The position numbers and the translations under genes are program-made. The notes under the pieces were generated by a model. The model ran no database searches. It was not told the origin of the DNA and saw nothing but the letters and a program-made list of their open reading frames with translations. From assembly GCA_964036195.1 (NCBI GenBank), contig OZ038456.1:23909792-23973791 (forward strand): 64,000 nucleotides of DNA, in the 5' to 3' direction. Positions within the stretch are counted from its first letter, which is position 1. Every line of letters starts with the position of its first letter. Positions 11,109 through 22,470 of the stretch are shown here, piece after piece. This stretch comes from Sphaerolaimus hirsutus (lineage: Eukaryota; Nematoda; Chromadorea; Monhysterida; Sphaerolaimidae).

Positions 11109-11767
11109 TAGGGTGTCAAATTTCCTTTTTCCATTTTCCGTTTCCGTTTTCCGCAGGCAAATTTTTTCCGTTTTCCGTTCCGTTTTCCGGCTGCTGAAAT
11201 TTTTTTCCGTTTTCCGTTCCGTTTTCTGGCAACATTTTTTTCCGTTTCCATTTTTCCGGCTCATTTTCCGTTTTCTGGCTAAATTTTCAGTTTTTCCACC
11301 TTTTTTCCGTTTTCCGCCTCAATTTCCAGTTTTTCTGCCTTTTTTCCATTTTCCGCCTCAATTTTCCATTTTTCTGCCTCATTTTACCTTTTTCTGGCTC
11401 AACTTTCTGTTTTCTGATCAGCCAAACTGGTAAAAATTCATGCAGATTGTCAATGATGTAAAAATCTTTCTGTTTCCAGCAAAATTACTGCAAATTTTTT
11501 CCACTTCCACCAAAATTTCAGCAAATTTTATCTGTTTTCCGGCAAAATTTCAGCAAGTTTTTCCATTTCCGTGCAAATTTAATTTTTCCATTTCCGTTTT
11601 TCCGGCCTCTTTTTCCGTTTTCCGGCCGCTGAAATTTTTTTCCGTTTCCGGTTCCGTTTTCCGCCAAGTGCAAAATTTTTTCCGTTTTCCGTTCCGTTTT
11701 CCGGCCGCTGAAAAAATTTTTCCGTTTCTGTTTCCGTTTTCCGTAAAAAAATTTTTTTGACACCCTA
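11109..11767. mobile_element. hAT-type MITE, TAGGGTGTC family, copy F2
   Basis: It is bounded by TAGGGTGTCAAA and TTGACACCCTA, with the 8-bp duplication GGTCTACC at 11101-11108 and 11768-11775. Copy 2 retains the single site at 61711-61718 with no insertion. The interior consists of CCGTTTTCCG and CCGTTTCCG units and fragments such as GCCAAACTGGTAAA shared with copies F1 and F5. Confidence 0.9.
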
Positions 11768-11870
11768 GGTCTACCATTGGCAAAGACATGGTATACTCGG
11801 CGGGCAGCAGAGTATGTGCAGAATGCTATTTACCATAATTGAATGAATAAAATATTGTAATAAATTATAA

Positions 11871-12119
11871 TATACTCCGGTTACTTTACACCTTGCAGGC
11901 GTGGTTCTCGCTGGAAGTGTGCCAACAATGGTTAACGCGTTCGAATTTAATAAAAAATGACAAGTTGATTTTTGTTGTAATGTTATTCATCAACATATTC
12001 ACATCGATGAACTTTTTAATTTTTTTTAACGGAAATCGCATGATTTGATAATCATTGGCACGCTTCCAACACGAGACATAAATCAGTGCGAGGGCAGAGT
12101 ATCATGTCCGCCGAGTATA
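11871..12119. mobile_element. TATACTCCGG inverted-repeat element (copy 1 only)
   Basis: It begins TATACTCCGGTTACTTTACA and ends GTCCGCCGAGTATA. A close, independent copy lies at 30822-31061. Copy 2 lacks it at the equivalent place (about 62410-62435), so it is a further insertion difference between the blocks. No gene is inside. Confidence 0.75.
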
Positions 12120-12794
12120 GTAAAAACGTAAAATATTATAATAGTAAAATAGTAATAATAGTAAAAACGAAATATTATGATGAAAACACTGTATAATTTT
12201 TGGTTCATTATTCAGATGGGTTATGGTAGGTTTCCGTGCTAAGTATGATGTCTGCGGATGGTTGAAAAAATCAGTGGTGCAGGAAACGCACACAATAAAT
12301 GGTGCCAACACAATAAATGGCACATTGGACAGTGCCCATTGATGTAAAATGTGCCAAATATCATGTAAAATCTCATACAAATTTGTCAAATGTGATGCAA
12401 GTATCAATGCTTCGATAATATAATCTGTTATTATACTTATTGAATTTTTTTCGTGACATTTAACACTTGACATTTATTCATTTTACCTCTGTTTGTACAC
12501 CCTTTCTCTACTTGGTGATCTTGTTAAATGTTCCAGGCTAGATTACGTCAATTTTCGCATTCAATTATTGAAAAAACAACGATTTTATATTTTATACCTA
12601 ATAGTTCAAACCCTCGCTTCTATTTACAATCAATTTGTGAGATATCGTGAAGATGTACAGAAATTATATACCATGTAAAAGTGTTGTAATAAATTATACC
12701 AATGAATTGCATTACCGTATTACCTCGAATAACTCTTCTGGCAGCGAAGTCAAGCCAAGGCAGAATTACATTGTGGCCACTTTTAGGATAACTA
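12120..12794. other. AT-rich intergenic part of the duplicated block
   Basis: No gene is seen. It is conserved in copy 2 (about 62430-63207), including a TGTTTGTACACC stretch and an AATAACTCTTCTGGCAGC segment. Copy 2 has an extra insertion near 62622-62775. Confidence 0.5.
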
Positions 12795-13214
12795 CCGTAA
12801 ATGCTCTAATAATACGGCAGGTCTCCAATAATACGACATCTCCAATAGTGCGACAGGTTTGGGCACGTTGTATGAAAATAATCCGACACTCTCCAATAAT
12901 GTGACACTCTTCAATAGTGCGACACCTGAGAAATAAAAAGAAAAAGCGCCGTAACGATGTGGCAATCTGCGGAAGCCGTGGATTCGGCGCTTTTGGTCAA
13001 AGCGGCGGCTGGCGGCACTTCACAAGAGTTGCTCGGCAGTTCGCAAGGGCGCCAGCCGCCTCACAACCGCCACTATTCACTGTGGACTGAAGTTGTTGAT
13101 TTGACGAAAACAATAATGCGACACTCTCTAATAATGCGACATCTCCAATAGTACGACACCTAAAAATGTGCTGAAAAAAATAGTACGACTGTCGTATTAT
13201 TAGAGCATTTACGG
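12795..13214. mobile_element. TA-inserting MITE, CCGTAAATGCTC ends (copy 1 only)
   Basis: The ends CCGTAAATGCTCTAATAATA and its inverse TATTATTAGAGCATTTACGG are perfect over about 20 bases and are flanked by TA. Copy 2 reads GATAAC-TA-TTCGAATG at this point (near 63210) with a single TA. This is a clean filled/empty pair with a 2-bp TA duplication, as for Tc1/mariner-derived elements. Inside are repeats of AATAATGCGACACTC. Confidence 0.9.
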
Positions 13215-13308
13215 TATTCGAATGTCTCAACTGGTGATCTCAATTCAAATTATAGTTGACATTTATTTGTGATGTAAACTAGTGTGTGACTGTGTATAAC
13301 ACGATACA

Positions 13309-13483
13309 CTGGTGCCACTCCCAGACCCTGTAAAATGTCATGTAAAGTGTCAAAAGTCATGGAAAATGCCCTGCAAAATGACAGCGAGTTGCCATTTTGC
13401 AGGGCATTTTCTATGACTTTTGACACTTTGCATGACATTTTACATTTTACACGGCTTTTTACAGGGTCTGGGACTGGCACCAG
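13309..13483. mobile_element. Foldback element, CTGGTGCCACTCCCAGACC ends
   Basis: A near-perfect hairpin of about 175 bp. Each arm contains CCTGTAAAATGTCATG, AAAGTCATGG and CCCTGCAAAATG, and the right arm is the inverse, ending GGTCTGGGACTGGCACCAG. It is present in both copies (copy 2: 63310-63484). A related right end occurs near 52290-52365. Confidence 0.8.
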
Positions 13484-14998
13484 GTTGATCAGCGGAGCGT
13501 ATCACTATGAGAAGTTGTCCAAGCAGGCCCAGCGATTTGACCCACGTCCAAGTATAAACGATGCTTTACCAATTTTTTGCTAAATATCGCTATAATGTGC
13601 ATGTGCTCTATTTTGCCAATTTTCGCGTACATAATCGTATGTTTTCGTATGTACTATACATGGTTATCTACCTATTTTAATCCTATTTTATTTATATTTA
13701 TAGCGATGTCAAAAAGTTGGCATATCAAAAAGTTGGCAAGCTGCCAACTTCTCATACGGTGTCAGCGGTCAACTAAAATGCAACGGGTAGCCTACCGAAT
13801 TCTTGAGTGACAATGGACGCGGTACATAAAAATAAGTGTAAATAAGAGTTGCAATTTGTGAATCAGTAAAAAGACAACGTAAAAGTCGGGTGGGGTGACG
13901 ATATTTGTGCAAAAGTGCACATATCCAAAAAATAGTTTCATTTCCAAGAGTGCACGCGTGCTCCGGATCGCTCGCGAAGAGCCGGCCGGATTTCCCATAC
14001 AAAATAAAGTTTCATTTCCAAATGTGCATACGTGAATTTCCAAATTTATTTTGCTCTATAAATCGAGTACGGGTATAAATATAGATCTGAAAATTTAGGT
14101 TTGGGTACTTCTCGAAAAGGGCTTCTCAGTGGGGTAATTGGTTTTGCCCTGCGATGCACCGTTAAATTTCAAGTTCAAATTTTCAAATTTACTCCTTATT
14201 TTGGGTGGTTTACAAAATATGACATAACTCCCAAAATATTTACCAGCCGACAAAATTTACGAAAACAAAAATTGTAGACAAATGTCCGAGATATCTGAAA
14301 AGTGCAGGGCAAGCTTTGTCGCCCAAACATGGCGCTGCCGGGCCAGCGACAAACTTTAAAATGCGATTTTAAAATCTGGATATGTTAACTTTTGGAATGA
14401 AAGTCCCCATTTACACCATATTCTTTCTAACAGAATGACGGGTTTTGGCAATTTCGCAATAATGGGAACAAATTGGTAATTCTGGTATGAATTTGGCATT
14501 TTGATCTCCTGCGCGGGGCTCTGAAAAATTTATTACATCAATTTCTTGGATTGTTGCCAACATGAATAAGTTATACGTTGGCTTCGTGCCATCCGGGTGT
14601 CCGCATCGATTTCTTTTTTATGTTGTTTTATTTGAAAGAAAAAGTAAATTCCGTGCCTTTTTCAGTTTTTTTCGCGTGACGTTTGCTGGCTGGCTAGAGG
14701 CGATTTTGTGATGAGATTTTACGCTTTTTTCCTGACTTCCATAGCTTTAGACGTTTTTTACTTGTTTTTACAGCAAATTTAAAACCGAAACATTCAGGAA
14801 TGATGTTTTAAACACTCAAAAATGATGCCTTAAATGGCTCAAAATCAACAAAAATTTCATTAAATCACTTCTACAACGCAGACTATTTCCGGTCTTCTGA
14901 CGTGCAGCCGCGGCGGTTTATGTTTTTATCCGTCTATTCGTTTAAACGATTAATTTTTTCTATCGGCGGTTGGCACTCGGCCAAAAGTGACAGACAAA
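13484..14998. other. Right part of duplicated block and candidate 5' leader
   Basis: No gene is recognised. It matches copy 2 up to about 13900, and again from 14413 to 14540, where the window's copy 2 ends. The 13900-14412 stretch is missing from copy 2. The 14880-14998 part (TTTCCGGTCTTC, then GGCGGTTGGCACTCGG) is more GC-rich and could be the 5' UTR of the candidate gene that follows. Confidence 0.4.
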
Positions 14999-16993
14999 AT
15001 GGTAAGTGCATTTTTCTAGTTTTTATCGCGAAAATCAATAAACAATTATTAAAATTGAGCAAATTTTGAGCAAAATGGGTGGTTCGGGTTCTGCGGATGT
15101 TAACCAAAAAAATTTCCTCCCGGATGGATAGACAGCTGGGCGATTTTGGGGGTTACCGCCCCCAACCCCCAGCTTCAAGACCCCTGTTTGGGGTGGGGGA
15201 GTGTAACTTACTCCCACAACCGATGCCAATTAGACACCCCTGCAGGGGTCTCCTAGGGGGGGGGGCTGGGGGGGGGGGGCTCCCCCCCCAAATCGGCCAG
15301 CTATCTATCTATCNNNNNNNNNNNNNNNNNNNNNNNNNNNNNNNNNNNNNNNNNNNNNNNNNNNNNNNNNNNNNNNNNNNNNNNNNNNNNNNNNNNNNNN
15401 NNNNNNNNNNNNNNNNNNNNNNNNNNNNNNNNNNNNNNNNNNNNNNNNNNNNNNNNNNNNNNNNNNNNNNNNNNNNNNNNNNNNNNNNNNNNNNNNNNNN
15501 NNNNNNNNNNNNNCAATTTGAAACTGAATGGCGACACATCACCATACAGTTTTCAAACTTTGTAATTTTGTAATTTTGCATTTTCAGTTTTCAAAAAGTG
15601 TAAACATATGCATGTAATGGTTTTGGCAAGTCACATTTGTTGCCTAGATTTAAGATTTGCTGAACATTTTTGAAAACTGTACTGTATCTAAAATAAATTA
15701 TATATCAAATTTGAACAAATATTTTAACATATAAAACAAAATTTATTGTTTTAAATGTATGTGATAACTAAAAATCACCAAAATGTACCAAAAATACAGT
15801 ATAGTTTTCTCCATCATATGCCATTTACCACATGTCCTACAAATGCATACTTATTCCACAAAAAAAAATTGTCTGCAGCATTTTTCCGAAGTATTCAAAA
15901 ATGACTTCACATGAAAACTAACAAAAAAGAAACAAAGATAGCGGCCATTTTAAGCAATTCTGACACAGCATTAAACCATTTTGAAAACCAAAAAGTGAGT
16001 TTTCAATGTGGAACCGTGAAAACTAGCTTGTGTGGTGCCAATGTTTCAACAAAAATTATTGGGATTAAATAAATACAGTCACCCCCGGTTCCCGGTTAAC
16101 GGTTCCCCTGGTTATAGGGTTCCCCGGGTTGATGGGTGCAATTTTGAAAAGCCGGGGACACGTGTGAACAAAATTCCCCGGATTTAAAAGCCTCTTATTC
16201 TCGTATTAGTGATGTAAACGCTTGAAAATGTAAATGCATCCCCGGTTATAGGATGAGATTTCAAAAATTTTACTTCACCCGATAACCCAGGGATGACTGT
16301 AAATAAATAGACACAGGGACCAAAATTGTGAATTCCAAATTTGGCAAAAAGCATTTTCACAGCCTGGAGAAGCATCAAAATATTTCGACTGGACCGAAAG
16401 CTACGCGGACATTGGTTACGATGGTCTCGCGGACGGGATCAAGGCGATCGTCAACTACAACAGCTACCACGTGACCACCGACGACCCGATTCCTTCGATT
16501 TGCCAGACGCAGCTGGTATTGAATACCGTCTTTCTTCAATAACTTCCATGGGGCTTATTATTTCACCAGGAAATTTTGAGGGGGTTGATTCGATGGGCTT
16601 AAAAATAGGCTTTTAAACACCAGAAACTGGTAATAAATGTGGTAAAAGTATACCGTATTACCTCGAATTATCCCCCCTTGAATTACCCTCGCCCCCTGGA
16701 TTAACCCCCCTTGAATTAACCCCCCCCATCAAAATGGGCTGGGAAAATAATAAACCACCCTCAAATGCCCCCTCCGGAATGATCGGGTGTGCGCGCAGCT
16801 TGATTCCTCGCTGCCGAGGGAGGGCGCAAACGACCCACCCATAATATGGTCAGAGACAGCAAATGCGGAAATCGCAAAATTGAACCCTAAATCACTTTTG
16901 AGCGCAATAAGCTATCACAAAACTGCTTACGCCATTAAAAAGCCCGTGGAGAAGTACCCTCATGCAAATTTTCAGATGAAACAGTTGAGTTAG
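14999..16993 (+). CDS. Candidate split gene, unidentified (three possible exons)
   Basis: The inferred model has an ATG at 14999-15001 followed immediately by a GTAAGT donor. It continues with a phase-0 exon at 16363-16515 (acceptor TTTTCACAG, 51 codons) and a terminal exon at 16799-16993 (acceptor GCGCGCAG, stop TAG). The 16363 exon reads PGEASKYFDWTESYADIGYD and onward, with GC-rich third positions quite unlike the AT-rich surroundings, which is the best sign that it is real. The last exon reads LDSSLPREGANDPPIIWSET and onward. The spans are phase-compatible. The linkage, and the use of the lone ATG exon, are guesses, because a 200-N gap and a MITE lie between. I do not recognise the protein, and it may instead be part of a larger gene. 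Confidence 0.35.
15040..15313. repeat. G/C-rich repeat before the gap
   Basis: It contains GACAGCTGGGCGATTTTGGG, runs of 7-10 G or C, and a CTATCTATCTATC tract that runs into the N gap. A related stretch is at 1650-1760. The assembly probably broke here because of the homopolymers and tetranucleotide repeat. Confidence 0.6.
15314..15513. other. Assembly gap, exactly 200 N
   Basis: A run of 200 unknown bases, the same length as the gap at 57267-57466. It is therefore a placeholder, not a measured distance. Confidence 0.98.
15514..16075. other. AT-rich sequence, no gene seen
   Basis: No coding signal is visible. Near 16000-16040 there is a fragment (TGAAAACTAGCTTGTGTGG) of the foldback family described at 10793. 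Confidence 0.5.
16076..16299. mobile_element. pogo/Tigger-like MITE with TA duplication
   Basis: The ends CAGTCACCCCCGGTT and, inversely, CCCAGGGATGACTG are flanked by TA at 16074-16075 and 16300-16301. The terminal CAGTCA with TA target sites matches the pogo/Tigger branch of Tc1/mariner by family knowledge. It is 224 bp and has no transposase. It lies upstream of the 16363 candidate exon. Confidence 0.7.
16516..16798. repeat. MITE fragments in a candidate intron
   Basis: Pieces of the CCGTATTACCTCGAATTA and CCCCTTGAATTAACCCCC repeat family fill most of this interval, between two exon-like stretches. Confidence 0.55.
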
Positions 16994-17469
16994 AAGGAAG
17001 TTAACTATTACAGATTTTCTTTTTCAGGTCATGTTGTTGTTGTTATTGTTGTTGTTATTGTTCTTGTTCTCCCGATAATCTTCAAACTGCAATCACTTCC
17101 CTGTAACACAACCAATCTGCATGAGTAATTGCACATATGAAAGAGCATATGATGCCATTTATTATTTTCGGAAATTTTTTTCAGAGGCTCCACCCACTTT
17201 CGGACCGTAGCTGTTTGAAATTTTCAACATCAATAAATTTGATGTAAATAAATACATCCAAATGGGGCAATAAAAAAATTTGGTTGATGTGCGCCATTAC
17301 TAGAGCTTTCAAATGAGACTATTTTTGGGATTTTGGGACCAAATGAGATTTTCAGCTTTCAGTTTTTCAACTTTGCTTGTTTTGTGTAAAATGCACACAC
17401 ATGCCTTAAGTACTGCTTGATGTGATACTGAGCATGTGACTTTGGAGTCAATGGTTACATTCAGGTCAT
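16994..17469. other. Intergenic sequence with a TTG/TTA microsatellite
   Basis: A TGTTGTTGTTATTG tract at about 17032-17067 is the only notable feature. There is no gene. Confidence 0.5.
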
Positions 17470-18080
17470 AAATGTCTAGTGGTTAATATCAAGTTTAATG
17501 TCAAGTCAAATGTCAAATCAAATGTCAAGTATGTCAAGTGATAATGTTCAGGTGATAATTGTCAACTGGTTAATGCCAAATCATCAGTGTCAAGTGGTTA
17601 ATGTTCAGGTGATAAATGTAGAGTGGTTAATGTCAAGTCAAATGACAAGTGGAATGTCAACTCACTTGGTTAATGTCAAGTCAAAGGTCAAGTCATGTCA
17701 AGTGATAATGTTTGTGATGAATGTCTAGTTGTTAATGTCAAGTAATATGTTGAGTGGTAATTTTCAGGGGATAATTGTCAAGTGGTTTATGTCAAGTGAT
17801 AACTATCAGCTGGAAAAATGTCAAGTGGTTTATGTCAAGTCATAGTTAATTTTCAGGTGATAGATGTCTAGTGGTGAATGTGAAGTCAAATGACAAGTGA
17901 AATGTCGAGTCAAATGTCAAGTCATATCAAGTGACAAGTTTTCAGGCAATAATTGTCAAGTGGTTTACATCAAGTGAGAAATGTCAAGTGATGACTTCAA
18001 GGTACTTAATATCAAGTACTTAATGTCAGGTGAAACATCAAGTGGTTACTTTCAGATGAACAATTTCAGATAAAAATCAA
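17470..18080. repeat. Degenerate array of TGTCAAGTG units
   Basis: About 600 bp consist of imperfect, irregularly spaced units such as AATGTCAAGTGGTTAATG and TTCAGGTGATAATTGTCAAG. There is no fixed period. The single open frame within (17498-17728) is a by-product. Confidence 0.75.
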
Positions 18081-18880
18081 GTAATTATACTAATCCAAAC
18101 TAAAAATTTGTAAAAATCAAGTTGAAAATCTTTTGAATCTTAGTATTTGGTTTCCGTTTGACTGTAGATTGAAATGCTTAGTGTCACATTTGGCATTTGC
18201 TTGATTTGCAAGAACTTATAAATTTTTTGGGCCTGTGGCCCTCAAAAAAGAAGTAAAAAATGTAGGGCCCAATGTAAAGAAGTACAGCCCAAAAAAATTG
18301 TTAAAACCAACAAAAAGTGGATGCTGCAGCCAAACCTGTGTATGCTATTATATGCACAAAAGTAATAACTCATATACCATGCGATTTTCTGATTGAACTA
18401 TCAAAATATGTATATCAACGGAATTGTATACAAATTCTAATAATATAGGCTATCAACACAGCAAACTGCATCCCAAGAAAAAATTTCATCAAATTTTTGC
18501 ATGGCAGTGTCAGCTGTGTCAAAGTGATGCAAAGATTTAGGATACAAAAAGCTCACGCTGCCATGCAAAAGTTTGGTGAAATTATCTCTTGTGTTAATCT
18601 CAGGGGAATATGTTCTTCAAGGTTAATTCGTCACAATACCCCCTTGAATTAACCGCCACCCCCCCCCCCCCCTTGAAATAGCCCAGGTCTGAGTGAGCTG
18701 AGCAGAAATCACTCCCCTCTTTCGAAATACTCCCCATCTGGAATGATGTACCTCATGTGTGTAACTAAGTACAGAGATTCAAAATGTTTCAAAATGATGG
18801 CTAGAATTTTATAATAAAATATCATGCAATGTAATTGATCAGTTTCAATGCCAAATTTACCATCGTATCTGCATAGCAGA
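18081..18880. other. AT-rich sequence with C-rich MITE fragments
   Basis: No gene is seen. CTTGAATTAACCGCC plus C runs at 18640-18740 are fragments of the MITE superfamily seen throughout the window. Confidence 0.5.
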
Positions 18881-19089
18881 TAGGGTGTCAAATTTCTGTT
18901 TCCGTTTCCGTTTCCGCTTTTTAAATTTTTTACCTTTCCGTTTTCTGTTTTTCGGCAGCTGAAAATTTTTTACATTTCCACTTTCCGTTTTCCGGCCAAT
19001 ATTTTTTTTACCTTTCCGTTTTCTGTTTTCCGTAAAGTTAAAAATTTTTACCTTTCCGTTTTCCGTAAAAAAAATTTTTTGACACCCTA
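18881..19089. mobile_element. hAT-type MITE, TAGGGTGTC family, copy F3
   Basis: The ends TAGGGTGTCAAA and TTGACACCCTA enclose a short (209 bp) array of CCTTTCCGTTTTC units. The flanking 8-mers ATAGCAGA and ATAGCATA differ at one base, as expected for an older 8-bp target duplication. Confidence 0.8.
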
Positions 19090-20016
19090 ATAGCATATAA
19101 GTTAGCATTATTGTAAATAATAATCTAGCAGGTGGGAATTTTTCAAGGGGTAATTAAACGAGGGAGAATTATTCAAGCAAATATGGTAATCTTTTCTGTG
19201 ATATTTCAAAAATATGAACCACATGTCTCTCACAAATACTAATAACAATATAACCGTGTAACCCCCCTGACATCTTTTTTTCAACACACAGGTATCAACA
19301 AGATTTGAGCAACAGTGCTCTAAGACAAAGTTCCACAATCAGTATTGGCTGTATGATTATCAGGCTAAGAGTTACAGTGGCGGTGGGTACTTTTGTTGAT
19401 GCAATCATTGATCCAGAGTGGATAGTGTATTTACGTTTTCTCTTTAAAAAAATGTAAAGCAGTGTACTGAGTAAATACTCATGCTATGGGCACAAATACT
19501 TGCAATAATTGTATCGGTATAATTGTAATTTATTATTCACATGTATTGCTGTCTTAGAATGCAGGCATAGAAAAAATTATTTTTTAAAATGTTACCTTGA
19601 CATTTTACTGTTGGACATTTAAAAATGTATGGTTTTAAAGCGGGAATTAGAGCTCACGTCGAATCGACGCTGAGCTCTAATTCCGGCCTAAAATAAGAAT
19701 ATACAAAAATACATAAAAAAATTAATTTGACATTACATTCATAAACGACTATGTAGTCACAAAAAAACCCATGATTCTAGTCATTTTGTGAACACATGCA
19801 GGGCACCCTGGTTGTACCCAAAGAGTTCACTTGGATCTGAGAGCAAGGCAACATTCACCACTGCACAGTTGGTGCAGATGTGTGGGGGCACAATTGGCAC
19901 AGTCACTGGGTGAGTTTCCTATGACATGAGTCTCACATGAGTGTCTCTGTGAGCAGATTCGAGTCATTTTTAGTTTATTTTGTCCATTTCTAGCATTGAC
20001 ATTGAATGGCGTTTTT
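19090..20016. other. AT-rich sequence, no convincing gene
   Basis: A possible 41-bp exon at about 19873-19914 (acceptor CACAG, donor GTGAGT) is too short to support. A GAGCTC-centred inverted repeat (GGGAATTAGAGCTCA and TGAGCTCTAATTCCGG) lies at 19641-19685. Confidence 0.35.
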
Positions 20017-20205
20017 GCACAGTTTTTTTTCACTTGACACATTTTCAAGTGATTTTCAGATATGAGTGAAGTGAGAAAAGTTCACTAATGTCATTGCGCA
20101 ACTTTTTTTCACTTACTCATATCTGAAAATCACTTGAAAAAGTGTCAAGTGAAAAAAACGGGCAAATGTGCGTAATGGGCAGATGTGGCGTATCAGGCCT
20201 GCCCC
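20017..20205. repeat. Partial copy of the 9-bp-TSD element family
   Basis: It contains TCACTTGACAC, TCAGATATGAGT and the right terminus GCGTATCAGGCCTGCCCC as at 4622-5002. I could not find the left end. Confidence 0.65.
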
Positions 20206-20233
20206 TCTGAGAATTGCACAGCCAGTCCACATC

Positions 20234-20480
20234 CCCTATAGAAATTGCACGCTCGCGCAGTCTGTCGCTGTTGCACCTGTCCGAACTGCTGCTGCAAATG
20301 ATCAAAAAGAAATACCGCGTTTCCAACACGGTGCACAGCTCGTGTTCGCCGTGATCGTCAGCGCCATGATTATCGCGTCTTTCACAGTCATGTCAATGGA
20401 CATTTGGTCAATATTGCAAGGTGAATATGTGAATACTCTGAGATATGAGAATTTGGCAAATATCAAGACTACAAAATATG
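20234..20480 (+). CDS. Candidate exon with one transmembrane segment, unidentified
   Basis: After an acceptor-like GCGCAG the frame stays open to a good donor (TATG then GTGAGT at 20481). The translation has a charged start (NDQKEIPRFQHG), a hydrophobic segment LVFAVIVSAMIIASFTVM that would span a membrane, then a polar tail (EYVNTLRYENLANIKTTKYG). Codons in the first part are GC-rich like those of the exon at 16363, so the two could belong to one or neighbouring genes. An alternative donor (CAAG then GTGAAT) exists within the frame. I do not recognise the family, and no flanking exon was identified. Confidence 0.33.
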
Positions 20481-21673
20481 GTGAGTGGGGTACTCATAAG
20501 ACATTTGAGTGTGTTTATTGGTGGTGATCAGGGTGAAAAATAAAATGGAAAATTGAAGCATAAAATACAATGAAATGGATTATTGAAGAATAAGATAAAA
20601 ATAAAATACAAGTTTCATACAATTTTACTACAATTTTAGTGAAAATAATTTTTCTAAAACCAACCCTGGTAGTGATCACCCATGATGAGTGATGGAAAAA
20701 GTACAAGGATTTTGGTGCTCAGTGCCAAAACCGCCATGGATGACGCTTTTCCGAGCACCAGCGCCAAGTGTGCCAATGGGCCTACACACACTAGTTTTCA
20801 CCATGACTTCTATGTGAAAACTCAGTTTGGTTTTCACATTGTGACAGCAATGAGATCAAAGAGGTTGTCACATTGAATTTTTGTGTTTTCCTTTCATGTA
20901 AGACACTGATGAAAACTATGATGCAAACAAAAAAGTTTTCACTGTAAAAAATGACATTGATAGCAGTAACTGTTTGTTGCATGTGATAGAGCAGGTGAAA
21001 ATGGTTATTTTTGTACATTTATGTTTTCTAGTATTATTGTTCTATTTTACTAAGTTTGTTTGATTAATACATGAAATAAATTTTTTTAATTCACTCTTTT
21101 GTTTTTGTGATGTTTCCAATGCCATACAGGTGTCACTTTTTATTTCTCTTTCATTTGGTTGCTGTGAAAATGAGCAATGAAGAAGCAAAAAATAAAAATA
21201 AAGCAAACCATGAAAACTAAGCATTCAATTTTCTATTTAAGCTGACACATGTGAAAACTCAACAAACAGCAAACTAAAAACAGGCAAACAGCCCTCAGGA
21301 GTCTTTATCCACTCCAGAACTTGTTCTCTCATGCTTCAGGCATCAAGTAAATCCTGTCCGCCAGCGCTGATTTCAGGTTTTCAAAATTTGTACCAAAAAA
21401 TTACTGTGGGTCATCTCTTTTTGCAAAAAAAATTGCTATGCAGTCACTGCAATTTTGTGCATCAGGTGCAACACTTTCAGCAAAAAAATGGGCTATGAAA
21501 ACTCAATTTTTTATTATTGAGTAACATTGTTTTCTGCCTTTTTCACATGATCCACCATTAAATAGAGCAAATTGAAATTCTGTATATAACCTGAAAATAT
21601 GAACTTTCTATGACCATCCAGTGTCTTGTAAAGCTACTTTCTCGAAGTTAGCAAAACTGTTCAAACTCAGGGC
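20481..21673. other. Intergenic sequence with transposon remnants
   Basis: GAGTGATGGAAAAAG and CCAAAACCGCCATGG near 20690-20780 look like a decayed TAGTGATG element. About 21285-21375 is an inverted copy of 56055-56145 (CTGAAATCAGCGCTGGC), so both are members of an unnamed repeat. No gene is supported. Confidence 0.45.
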
Positions 21674-21893
21674 TAGTGATGTAAAAGTGCCATGGTGCTG
21701 GCGCCTGGCGCTAGCGCCAAAGCAAAAAGCGCCATGGCGCTTTTGGCGCTTGGCGCGATTTTGCTGTGGCACCATTGGTGCTTGGCGCTGTGCTATGGAA
21801 AAGCGCCATGGCGCTTTTGGCGCTTGGCGCTATGATGCTGTGGCGCCATTGGCGCTTGGCGCTTGTGTTTTACAAAGTGCCAAAAAAGCGCCA
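21674..21893. mobile_element. hAT-type MITE, TAGTGATG family, copy E4 (right end lost)
   Basis: It starts TAGTGATGTAAAAGTGCCA and continues with GGCGCTTGGCGC units, as in the copy at 9610-9950. A matching right terminus with an 8-bp duplication is not seen, so it is truncated or decayed. The 135-residue open frame at 21621-22028 is translated repeat. Confidence 0.7.
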
Positions 21894-22350
21894 AGGACTC
21901 AAAAATATACATCGTTATTTGAAGCAAAAAGTCATTGTGAAACAGTAAAAAGTCCTGTGACTTTGTCAAATGTTATGCAAAGTGTCGAAATTTCAACGAT
22001 AAAATGTTTTATTACTTATTCTTATTGACATTTTACATGGCATTTGACACTTGACCTAACAGCGTGCAGACTGCCCTCTGAGACTAGTCCAAACTAACAA
22101 TTCAAACCAATCCAAAATTCTAAAGCATATACAAATTTTTATCCCACCATGAGAAAAACACTTAAAACGCGATTTTTTTGAAAAAATTATGGAGTATTTT
22201 TTAATTTTTTGGTATCTTTGGTTGTGAATGTAAAATGCTGCAATTTTTGCTTGCATGTAAAATTCGAGACCACAATTTTTTAACTTCAATTTCATATCTG
22301 ATTGTTGTAAAACAGTAAAAAAAATTTTTGTGCAAGTGTTCAGTGGCAAC

Positions 22351-22470
22351 TAGGGTGTCAAAAAAATTTTTTTACGGAAAACGGAAACGGAAAAAAATTT
22401 TCAGCGCCAGAAAACGGAATGGAAAACGCAAAAAAATCTGCACTTGGCGGAAAACGGAAACGGAAAAAAA
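22351..22470. mobile_element. hAT-type MITE, TAGGGTGTC family, truncated copy F4
   Basis: It has a left end TAGGGTGTCAAAAAAA followed by ACGGAAAACGGAAACGG units, but no right terminus. Confidence 0.7.

Noticed and set aside
15079-15581. Frames containing long runs of unknown residues
   Set aside because: They cross the 200-N gap, as do those at 57140-57652.
16363-16515. Bacterial contamination as the source of the GC-rich stretch
   Set aside because: It is only about 150 bp, has splice-like borders and lies within AT-rich repeats on both sides. An exon is more likely.
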